From contig CAYISE010000003.1 in NCBI GenBank assembly GCA_964366055.1, forward strand, positions 1 to 46,809: a stretch of 46,809 bases of DNA, written 5' to 3'. Below, piece by piece: positions 30,530 through 37,571 of the stretch. Origin of the DNA: JBBTQX01 sp964366055 (GTDB lineage Bacteria; Patescibacteriota; Minisyncoccia; UBA6257; GWB1-50-10). The notes beneath the pieces are model-generated. The model saw only the letters and a program-made list of their open reading frames with translations. It was not told where the DNA came from and did no database searches. Numbering within the stretch: the first letter of the stretch is position 1; each line of letters opens with the position of its first letter. The position numbers and the translations under genes were made by a program.

Positions 30530-30640
30530 TTAGGAGAATTATAAGCCGAGCCGATTTAAATGTCCATTATCAACAAGCCGTGCACAGTTAAATAACAAAA
30601 GACCGCTGGACGCCATTTGGCAATTTGAAAAAATCTCCCT
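30530..30640. other. rpmH-dnaA intergenic region, candidate oriC part
   Basis: A 111-nt AT-rich gap between divergent rpmH and dnaA. TTATCAACA (30567-30575) is one mismatch from the DnaA box. Only one such box is obvious, so a full origin is not demonstrated. The dnaA -35 lies at its right end. Confidence 0.4.
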
Positions 30641-30645
30641 ATGAT
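30617..30645 (+). promoter_or_regulatory. dnaA promoter
   Basis: TTGGCA (30617-30622), a 17-nt spacer and TATGAT (30640-30645). The -10 overlaps the upstream ATG at 30641, which rules that codon out. ATG 30656 lies 10 nt after the -10, giving a near-leaderless mRNA. Confidence 0.65.
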
Positions 30646-30655
30646 TAACCGAGGA

Positions 30656-32026
30656 ATGGATACCAATCAACTTTGGCAAGCGGTTTTAGGAGAAATTGAA
30701 TTACAAATTTCACGGCCGAATTTCCTAACCTGGCTGAAAAACAGTCAGTTGTTGGAAAGGAATGAAAAAGAGGGCGTGGTCTTGGTTGGCCTCCCGAATA
30801 ATTTCGCGAAAGAATGGGTTAGGGGGCGTTACCATAAAATAATTCTTGACTCCCTAAGAAACATGGACGGTTCCATTAAAAACGTTGATTATGCGGTTTC
30901 CAATCAAAATATAATTCCTCCCTCTCCCAAAAAACACAGCGGAGTCCGAACCAAAGAAGAAAAATCCCAGTCCTCGCTGATTGAGCTTGAGATTGACCCG
31001 AAAACCAATCTCAATCCTAAATATCTTTTCGGTTCTTTTATCGTGGGTTCTTCAAATGAGATGGCCTACGCCGCCGCCCAGGCGGTGATAAAAGATGTCG
31101 GGAAAAAATACAACCCCCTGTTTGTTTACGGTGGAGTGGGTCTTGGGAAAACCCATCTTATCCAGGCCACCGGCAACGAGATAGCCAACCGGTATAAAAA
31201 ATTGGTCAGTATCCTATATGTGTCTTCGGAAAAATTCATCAACGACGTGGTTTGGGCGGTGAGAAATAAAAGAATGGATGATGTTAAAAGGAGGTATCGC
31301 GACATAGATGTGCTGATTGTTGACGATATTCAATTTATCGGGGGAAAGCCCACCACCGAGCAGGAGTTTTTCTACACCTTCAATACTCTCTATGAGAACA
31401 ACAAACAAATCATCATCTCGTCAGACCGGCCGCCGACTGCCATCCCGATTCTTGAGGAGCGGCTCCGCTCAAGATTTGAGGGCGGAATGATAGTGGATAT
31501 TTCTTACCCCGACTATGAGATGCGTCTCGCCATATTAAAAACAAAGGCGCAGAATAGCGGCGTCTTTATTGAGGTGGGGATTTTGGAACAAATTGCCGCC
31601 CGGGTTCAGAAAAATGTCCGGGAATTGGAGGGGGTCTTGAACAAGGTGATTTTTTACGAGCAGTATAAGAGTGAGAAAATAAACAACAAAAAACTTGACG
31701 AGATAATCAATGAGGTGGTCCGGGTTTCTCCAAAAAACATCACCGCGAACGACATCGTAAAAACGGTGGCTGATTTTTTTGAGGTGCCGACCACCGACAT
31801 GAGCGACCGCAGCCGCAAGCAGGGAGTGGTGGAGCCCCGTCAAATCGCGATGTATTTAATGAGGGATATTTTAAAACTCTCTTATCCTCATATCGGCGAA
31901 AAATTAGGAAAAAGAGACCACACCACCGCCATTCACGCCTGCGAGAAAATAAAAAGGGAGGCGAATCAGAATCCGGGCTTAAACCAAAAAATTATGCTGA
32001 TAAAAGAGAGGTTGTATAAGATGTAG
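30656..32026 (+). CDS. dnaA: Chromosomal replication initiator DnaA
   Basis: A 456-aa initiator. Domain I is LWQAVLGEIELQISRPNFLTWLKN. Domain III has Walker A GGVGLGKTHL, Walker B VLIVDDIQFI and sensor text LRSRFEGG. Domain IV carries the DNA-binding signature KRDHTTAIHACEKI. It binds DnaA boxes as an ATP-driven oligomer and opens oriC. The start at 30656 (MDTNQLW) is chosen because the upstream in-frame ATG lies in the -10. Confidence 0.97.
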   Translation: MDTNQLWQAVLGEIELQISRPNFLTWLKNSQLLERNEKEGVVLVGLPNNFAKEWVRGRYHKIILDSLRNMDGSIKNVDYAVSNQNIIPPSPKKHSGVRTKEEKSQSSLIELEIDPKTNLNPKYLFGSFIVGSSNEMAYAAAQAVIKDVGKKYNPLFVYGGVGLGKTHLIQATGNEIANRYKKLVSILYVSSEKFINDVVWAVRNKRMDDVKRRYRDIDVLIVDDIQFIGGKPTTEQEFFYTFNTLYENNKQIIISSDRPPTAIPILEERLRSRFEGGMIVDISYPDYEMRLAILKTKAQNSGVFIEVGILEQIAARVQKNVRELEGVLNKVIFYEQYKSEKINNKKLDEIINEVVRVSPKNITANDIVKTVADFFEVPTTDMSDRSRKQGVVEPRQIAMYLMRDILKLSYPHIGEKLGKRDHTTAIHACEKIKREANQNPGLNQKIMLIKERLYKM

Positions 32027-32188
32027 GGAAGTTGGGGAAAAGAATGGAATATTTTCAAATATCATTAAAAATAATCAGGATGCCATCACCAGCTTACCAA
32101 CACTCCGCGCACTCCGTTACGAGCATAAAACAATGGCTTCAAATGATAAATTTAGAAAACGAGAATTATTAACACTACTACTATTACT
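32027..32188. other. dnaA-dnaN intergenic region, candidate oriC part
   Basis: A 162-nt AT-rich gap. TTATTAACA (32166-32174) and TTACCAACA (32094-32102) resemble the variant box TTATCAACA found upstream of dnaA. A short inverted repeat (ATATT-AATAT, about 32049-32063) is present. Origins between dnaA and dnaN are common in bacteria. Consensus boxes are lacking, so this remains tentative. Confidence 0.4.
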
Positions 32189-33298
32189 ATGAATTTAATT
32201 ATACTAAGAACTAACTTACTAGACGGGCTCGGTTCCGTGGAACGGGCGATTAGCGAAAATACGAACCTGGCGATTTTAAAAAATGTTCTCATTAAAATTC
32301 AGGAGGGTAAGATTAATCTTATTTCAACCAATTTGGAACTGGCGATAGAATCCGCCGTTTCGGGCAAGGTGATTGAAAAAGGCGAGATTACCGTGCCGTT
32401 CGCGATATTTAATTCCATCATCAGAAATCTGAACACCGAGCGGGTAACTCTTGAGGAAAAGAATAAAAAGCTCGTTATCAGCGCCGATAATTACGAGGCC
32501 TCCATTCATGGTCAGGACCCGAAAGAGTTCCCGATTATTCCGTCAATTTCCAACAAGGACGCATGCTTAAAAATAAACGTCGGTGATTTTAAAGATGCTC
32601 TGGGAAGCGTTATTATCGCCGCCCAATATTCGGATATCCGGCCGGAAATAAGCGGCGTGTATTTTCACTGCTTTCCGGGAGACGGATTGACCCTGGCCGC
32701 CACCGACGGCTTTCGTCTGTCGGAGAGAAGAATAATCCAGAAGCAAACCGAGTCAAGCGCGGGAGATATTTCCATAATCGTTCCTTTAAAAACTGCGAGC
32801 GAACTTATGAGAATGTTTAACAATGACGAGGAGATGGAAATGCGCGTTGACCCCAACCAAGTTCTGTTTAACACCCAGGACAAGAAGATAATCTCCCGTC
32901 TCATTGACGGAACCTTTCCGGATTATCAGGATGTGATTCCAAAACAAACTCCCAACGAAGTCCTTCTTGATAGAGACGAATTGATTAACGCGCTTAAGCT
33001 CGCTAGCGCCTTTGCCGGCCGAGCCAATGACGTGAGTATGCGGGTGAGCGACAATAAAAAATTTCTGGAGGTTTATTCCGCTGACAGCGTCCTGGGAGAG
33101 AATTGCTATCGGGTGCCGGTAAAACTAAGAGGAGATAAATTTTCCATGATTTTTAACTGGCGTTATTTACTGGACGGTCTCAAAATTTATAAAAACAGCG
33201 AAATTACTCTTGGGGTAAATTCGTCGGACCGGCCAGTGGTGATTAGGGACCAAAACGAGCCGCGGCAGGTCTATGTGGTGATGCCGATTAAGAGCTAA
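32189..33298 (+). CDS. dnaN: DNA polymerase III beta subunit (sliding clamp)
   Basis: A 369-aa clamp with three similar domains. Typical text is LKNVLIKIQEGKINLISTNLE in domain 1, GVYFHCFPGDGLTLAATDGFRLSER in domain 2 and the C-terminal VVMPIKS, the clamp hydrophobic end (usually MPMRL). It encircles DNA and tethers the polymerase. The 3' end overlaps the convergent PBP gene by 11 nt. Confidence 0.96.
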   Translation: MNLIILRTNLLDGLGSVERAISENTNLAILKNVLIKIQEGKINLISTNLELAIESAVSGKVIEKGEITVPFAIFNSIIRNLNTERVTLEEKNKKLVISADNYEASIHGQDPKEFPIIPSISNKDACLKINVGDFKDALGSVIIAAQYSDIRPEISGVYFHCFPGDGLTLAATDGFRLSERRIIQKQTESSAGDISIIVPLKTASELMRMFNNDEEMEMRVDPNQVLFNTQDKKIISRLIDGTFPDYQDVIPKQTPNEVLLDRDELINALKLASAFAGRANDVSMRVSDNKKFLEVYSADSVLGENCYRVPVKLRGDKFSMIFNWRYLLDGLKIYKNSEITLGVNSSDRPVVIRDQNEPRQVYVVMPIKS

Positions 33299-35387
33299 CC
33301 CAATTCATCACCCCGTCTTCCCAATTCATAAACTGCGGGTCGTCCGCGGGATTTTGGGGCGCGGACCCAAGAGGGTCGTCCTTATTTACATAATACAAAA
33401 GGGAGTGGATTGGCGGCGTGGATTGGCCGTTTAACATCGGTTTATTTACCGGGACCGCCGGTTCGGGACTATTAAAAATCTCGGTTGGATATTTTGATAT
33501 TATTTGATTCAGGAAGGCGCTCCAAATAGGCACGGCGGCCAAAATACTGGTGCCCCGCCTTTGCATGGGAGTGTTATCGTTGTTTCCGGCCCAAACCCCA
33601 ACCACCAGAGAGGGAGTGTAGCCCATTGCCCAGGCGTCCCGGTAGTCATTAGTCGTTCCGGTCTTGAGGGCCACGTCGCGATTCGGAAAGACGGTCATGC
33701 TCAAGCTGTTTTGAAAAAGACCCGCCCGCAATTCTTTATCAGAGAGAATTTTGTTGATTATTCTCGGGTATTGGGGATCAATTACCCAACTGGCATTATC
33801 ATGGTATGTTTTGAGAATGTTTCCGTGACTGTCGTCCACCTCCAGAACTAACGTCTGTTCGTGCGCTACTCCTTCTTGAGATAGGGTGGCGTAGGCGTTT
33901 ACTAAGTCAACGAGTTTCACCTCTCCGCCGCCCAAGACGAGCGATAGACCGTAGCGCCACGGCTCATTCAGGGTGGTGATGCCGAAGCGATGCGCGTTGG
34001 CCAGAACGCTTTTTAATCCCACTAAGTAGAGCGTCTTTACCGCCGGTACGTTTACGGATTGAGCCAGCGCCCGTTCCATTGAGATGAGTCCCTGGAACGG
34101 TTCAAAATCCTGGGGGTGGAAACACTCGGTTGAATTGCCAAATATCGGCGCCGTCGGGCAGTTGGGATTATTGGATACGAATTCAGTCGGGACATCAAAA
34201 ATCATCGTCTGGGGCGGATAGCCCCTTTGGAAGGCGGTCATATATACGAAGGGCTTCAGCGCGGAGCCGGGCTGACGCAATCCCTGAACCGCTACGTTAA
34301 AGTTTCCGCCGTTATCCATATCAAAATAATCCCTTGATCCGACCAGCGCTAGAATCTGGCCGGTCTTGGGGTCCTGGGCCACCAAGGCCGCGTTCTTCCC
34401 GTCATAAAGGGTTGTATTTCTATCGGCCCCCTCTCTAATCGCCTTTTCCGCGATTTGTTGCATGGGCCAATCCAGAGTGGTAGTGACCCTTAGGCCGCCG
34501 CTCGTTACCATTTCCTCCCCGTAATTATTAACGAGATATTCTTTAACCATCAGAGAAAAGTGGGGGGCTTTTATTGTTCCGAGTGATGGCGGGGCGAATT
34601 TTATTTTTTCTTTTTTAGCGTCGTCTCTTTCTTTTTGACTGATTTTTTTCAGGTCGTACAAGCGATCCAGGACATAATTTTTCCGGGAGAAAAGATCGTC
34701 GGTATGATTTCCCCACGGCGAATAATAACTTGGCGCTTTCGGGAGGCCCGCGAGGAGAGCGGCCTCCGCCCAATCCAACCCCTTGGCCGGTTTGTTAAAA
34801 AAGGTCTGACTCGCGGCCTCAATGCCGTAGGCGTTTGACCCGTAGGGGATTTGATTAAGATAAAGGGCAAAAATCTCTTCCTTGGAGTATTTTGATTCCA
34901 GCTCAATCGCCAGAACTAACTCTTTGAGTTTCCGGGTTATGGTTTTTTCGCCGGAAAGAAAAACGTTTCGAGCGAGCTGCTGGGTAATGGTAGAGCCGCC
35001 TTGAGAGAAACTCATTGTTTTTATATTCACCCATAAAGCCCGAAGAATCCCTCGCCAGTCAAAAGCGGGCCGGGTGTAAAAATTGGCGTCCTCCGCCGCC
35101 AGAGTGGCCTGTTTTAATTCATCCGAGATATCCTCAAAGGGAATAATCGTTCTCTTTTCCTCCCCGTGAATTTCATAGAGAAGAATCTGGCCGGTTCGGT
35201 CGTATATTTTGGTTGATTGGTTGATTTGGCGGGTCTCAAATTGTTCCGGGGAGGGCAGGTCCCGAATCATTACCACGGCGTAAATTATCCCCAAAGCTAA
35301 GAGCCCCACCGCAATAATGGAACCGATTAAAAGAGAAGAAATTAAAAAATGTTTCCGTTTTCTTTTTGATTTTTTTATCACGGTCAT
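33288..35387 (-). CDS. Class A penicillin-binding protein (PBP1-type)
   Basis: A 699-aa bifunctional peptidoglycan synthase. It has a short basic cytoplasmic tail, one membrane helix (SSLLIGSIIAVGLLALGIIYAV), a GT51 transglycosylase domain (EDANFYTRPAFDWRGILRA, GGSTITQQLARNVFLS) and a transpeptidase domain with S375xxK (GSALKPF), SVN (AQSVNVPA) and KTGTT at 575-579. It polymerises and cross-links glycan strands outside the membrane. A TATAAA (35393-35398) lies 5 nt before the ATG, again leaderless in appearance. The C-terminus is short and Pro-rich, without PASTA repeats. Confidence 0.95.
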   Translation of the reverse strand: MTVIKKSKRKRKHFLISSLLIGSIIAVGLLALGIIYAVVMIRDLPSPEQFETRQINQSTKIYDRTGQILLYEIHGEEKRTIIPFEDISDELKQATLAAEDANFYTRPAFDWRGILRALWVNIKTMSFSQGGSTITQQLARNVFLSGEKTITRKLKELVLAIELESKYSKEEIFALYLNQIPYGSNAYGIEAASQTFFNKPAKGLDWAEAALLAGLPKAPSYYSPWGNHTDDLFSRKNYVLDRLYDLKKISQKERDDAKKEKIKFAPPSLGTIKAPHFSLMVKEYLVNNYGEEMVTSGGLRVTTTLDWPMQQIAEKAIREGADRNTTLYDGKNAALVAQDPKTGQILALVGSRDYFDMDNGGNFNVAVQGLRQPGSALKPFVYMTAFQRGYPPQTMIFDVPTEFVSNNPNCPTAPIFGNSTECFHPQDFEPFQGLISMERALAQSVNVPAVKTLYLVGLKSVLANAHRFGITTLNEPWRYGLSLVLGGGEVKLVDLVNAYATLSQEGVAHEQTLVLEVDDSHGNILKTYHDNASWVIDPQYPRIINKILSDKELRAGLFQNSLSMTVFPNRDVALKTGTTNDYRDAWAMGYTPSLVVGVWAGNNDNTPMQRRGTSILAAVPIWSAFLNQIISKYPTEIFNSPEPAVPVNKPMLNGQSTPPIHSLLYYVNKDDPLGSAPQNPADDPQFMNWEDGVMNWVSS

Positions 35388-35485
35388 TCAATTTTATAAT
35401 TTACCGGGTTTTAGGGCAAACCCCCGCACCTAATACGGCTAGCGCTTTGGCCGGAGTATCAATCCTCATTGGGTGTGTGGGCAAA

Positions 35486-35521
35486 TCAAAACCCCAACGG
35501 GGATTCCCGGCGGGGTTTTGA
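35486..35521 (-). terminator. Terminator downstream of the 35723 gene
   Basis: Perfect 10-bp arms TCAAAACCCC (35486-35495) and GGGGTTTTGA (35512-35521). On the minus strand the stem ends in GGGGTTTTGATTTG, compatible with intrinsic termination. It lies 10 nt after the small gene's stop and upstream of the PBP gene. Confidence 0.7.
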
Positions 35522-35531
35522 AATAAAGAAT

Positions 35532-35723
35532 CTATAACTCGTTCTCGCCCGGCGCCTCAATATTGCCGTCTGACCCAAAACCCTCTTCATCCCCGGCGGT
35601 TTCATTGGGGTCAGCGCTTGGCCCGCTATCTTCTTTGGGAAGAAACGATGGTTCATTCTCATCCGGGTTCCCGTCCTCGTCAGAAAGATTAAACAAGCGC
35701 GGTTCTAGTTCTGTAATAACCAT
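35532..35723 (-). CDS. Small acidic protein, unknown
   Basis: A 63-aa protein, strongly acidic (Asp/Glu/Asn/Gly/Pro-rich), and likely disordered: LSDEDGNPDENEPSF and GPSADPNETAGDEEGF. I recognise no family. Support for expression is unusually good: a near-consensus promoter (TTGACA-16-TATACT) and a strong hairpin terminator make a self-contained unit of about 290 nt. No Shine-Dalgarno site is visible before the ATG. It may be a small regulatory RNA in which the frame is incidental, though the frame ends just before the terminator. Confidence 0.55.
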   Translation of the reverse strand: MVITELEPRLFNLSDEDGNPDENEPSFLPKEDSGPSADPNETAGDEEGFGSDGNIEAPGENEL

Positions 35724-35781
35724 TATTTTTCTTTAAATAAGCGACCTTTCTTTCTGGTTCAATTCGATTTTAATAGGGGAT

Positions 35782-35809
35782 AGTATAAAGGACGGCTTTC
35801 AAATGTCAA
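35782..35809 (-). promoter_or_regulatory. Strong promoter of the small acidic gene
   Basis: On the minus strand, TTGACA (35809-35804), a 16-nt spacer and TATACT (35787-35782). The leader is about 55 nt. It begins directly after the ruvC stop region. Confidence 0.75.
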
Positions 35810-35814
35810 TCCCA

Positions 35815-36288
35815 TTACCATTCAATCTGGTTTGACGCCGCTATGGCTATGGCCAGCGCGTCGGTCTCGTCGTCTATCAGCCCCGTTGTTTTTATATTCA
35901 GAAACAGTCCCGCCATTTTAGCGACGGCTTTTTTATCGGCCCGGCCGTTCCCCGTGACCGCTAATTTAACGGAGGAGGGAGAAAGCTGAACCAATTTAGG
36001 GCCGCGGGCGGCCACGATTTTAAGAATTAAACCGCGCGCTTGGGCCACAAAAATGCCGGTCTTTTTGTTTTTGGAGAGAAAAATCTTTTCCAGCCCCACC
36101 ACTTCCGGCTTGGCCTTTCTAATCAATTTCTCCAGATTTTTTTCCAGAGCTAAAAGCTGCGTTCCAAAATCGGCCCGCGGCGGGATTTTAATCAAACCAC
36201 TCTCCAAATATCTGAATTCCCCCCCTTCCTTTTTGATTAAGCCATAACCCACTCTCACGTTTCCCGGGTCAATTCCCAAAATAATCAT
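35815..36288 (-). CDS. ruvC: Holliday junction resolvase RuvC
   Basis: A 157-aa resolvase. MIILGIDPGNVRVGYG supplies catalytic D7. VVGLEKIFLSKN gives the first Glu. The C-terminal DDETDALAIAIA gives the remaining acidic pair. It cuts Holliday junctions together with RuvAB. It overlaps the histidine kinase end by ATGA. ruvB (40407) and ruvA (46645) are elsewhere in the window, not in one operon. Confidence 0.95.
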   Translation of the reverse strand: MIILGIDPGNVRVGYGLIKKEGGEFRYLESGLIKIPPRADFGTQLLALEKNLEKLIRKAKPEVVGLEKIFLSKNKKTGIFVAQARGLILKIVAARGPKLVQLSPSSVKLAVTGNGRADKKAVAKMAGLFLNIKTTGLIDDETDALAIAIAASNQIEW

Positions 36289-37442
36289 ATCTCCTCGCGG
36301 AATCCCCGGGACGGAATGAGTTTAAAATTCAGCGGCAAGGTAAAGGAGAACGCGGCGCCGCGCCCCAATTGGGATTCAACGTCAATTTTTCCGCCGTGGC
36401 GCTCAACGATATTTTTCGTTATATAAAGACCCAAGCCGCTCCCGTTAACTTCCGTTTGGGTCGCATTTGAGCCCCGATAAAACTTCTGGAACATCTTTGT
36501 GATATCTTCCTGGGATATGCCCACGCCGGTATCCCGGATGTCCACTCTCACGAAGTCCGGATTGGAAGCCGAGCCGATTCCGATTGATATCTCGCCATTT
36601 TTAATGTTGTATTTTACGCCGTTGTCTATTAAATTAGCGAGGGCCATACCCAGGAGTTCCCGGTCTATCCGGACCGGGTACCGCTCGGCGCCGGGGACGA
36701 AATTTATTTTTATCCCGTATTCTTTCGCCACCGGCTCGGCTTGCTGAACAATGGTTCGGATGAAATCCGTCAGGTCAACGTCCTCAAGGGTAAAACCGAA
36801 ACGCCCCCCTTCAATTCGGGCCGCGCTCAATAGGTCGTTCACGATTTTAAGCGAATGTTCGGCGAGCCGCCAACCCTCCTTGGCTAAATTTGCCGCCTCT
36901 TTTATATCAGGATTCCCGTTTTCCAGAATTTTGTTCAGACCCTCAAAAGACCAGTTCAGGGCCGTGAGCGGCGACCGCAGTTGATGGGCGGCGATGGAAA
37001 TAAATTCGGTCTTTGATTCCAGGATATTTTTCTCCCGGGTCATATCCGTCACCAGTTTCAAAAAACCGGTTACCTCGTTCTTATCGTTTATGATTCTATT
37101 TAAAACCGTCCGAAGTTCCAGATGGGGATTTTCCAAGGTGAGGTCAATAATCTGGGGCCAGCCGCCGCCGGAAATAGCGGTCATCGCGGGGGCCAAAGAC
37201 GGGAAGACAACCTCCGTGAGCAATTTAAGCCGGGGATTTTGCAAGAAAGCGGGCTCAACACATTGACCCAAAACCTCCCCGGCTTTCAGACCGAGAATTT
37301 CCTCGGCCGCCCGGTTCATTCTCAAAATTCTGAAATTGGTATCGTAAATAACCACCCCGTCGCGGATATTTTGAATCACCGTTTCCAGTTCCGCGTCTCC
37401 GACTCCATTTCCAAATTTAAAAATCTTAAATAAGTTGAACAT
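36285..37442 (-). CDS. Soluble PAS-containing sensor histidine kinase
   Basis: A 385-aa kinase with no membrane helix. A PAS domain occupies about 18-135 (IRDGVVIYDTNFRILRMNRAAEEILG). HisKA has the phospho-acceptor H153 in AAHQLRSPLTAL. HATPase_c has the N box NLIDNGVKYN, DTGVGIS and GSGLGLYITKNIVERHGG. It should autophosphorylate in response to a cytoplasmic cue. No response regulator is adjacent, so it is an orphan. Its ATG lies next to the inverted-repeat element after polA. Confidence 0.9.
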   Translation of the reverse strand: MFNLFKIFKFGNGVGDAELETVIQNIRDGVVIYDTNFRILRMNRAAEEILGLKAGEVLGQCVEPAFLQNPRLKLLTEVVFPSLAPAMTAISGGGWPQIIDLTLENPHLELRTVLNRIINDKNEVTGFLKLVTDMTREKNILESKTEFISIAAHQLRSPLTALNWSFEGLNKILENGNPDIKEAANLAKEGWRLAEHSLKIVNDLLSAARIEGGRFGFTLEDVDLTDFIRTIVQQAEPVAKEYGIKINFVPGAERYPVRIDRELLGMALANLIDNGVKYNIKNGEISIGIGSASNPDFVRVDIRDTGVGISQEDITKMFQKFYRGSNATQTEVNGSGLGLYITKNIVERHGGKIDVESQLGRGAAFSFTLPLNFKLIPSRGFREEI

Positions 37443-37446
37443 TTTT

Positions 37447-37571
37447 ATCCCGTTAGAGACAGGATGCGCTTAAAAAGCGCATCCGTGATGTATCGCTTGG
37501 TTTGATTATTCTAGCCTGTTTGTTATTCACATTGCTCATAATCTTCAAGGTTTGGTTGTCTCTAACGGGAT
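37447..37571. repeat. 125-bp element with 15-bp terminal inverted repeats
   Basis: The left end ATCCCGTTAGAGACA (37447-37461) and its exact complement (37557-37571) bound the element. Just inside the left end is a perfect 10-bp hairpin, GGATGCGCTT (37462-37471) with 37475-37484. A DnaA-box match TTATTCACA lies at 37523-37531. The right repeat overlaps the polA stop and supplies its last residues, after the usual WGSL end. It looks like a miniature inverted-repeat element; no target duplication is evident. Confidence 0.55.
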
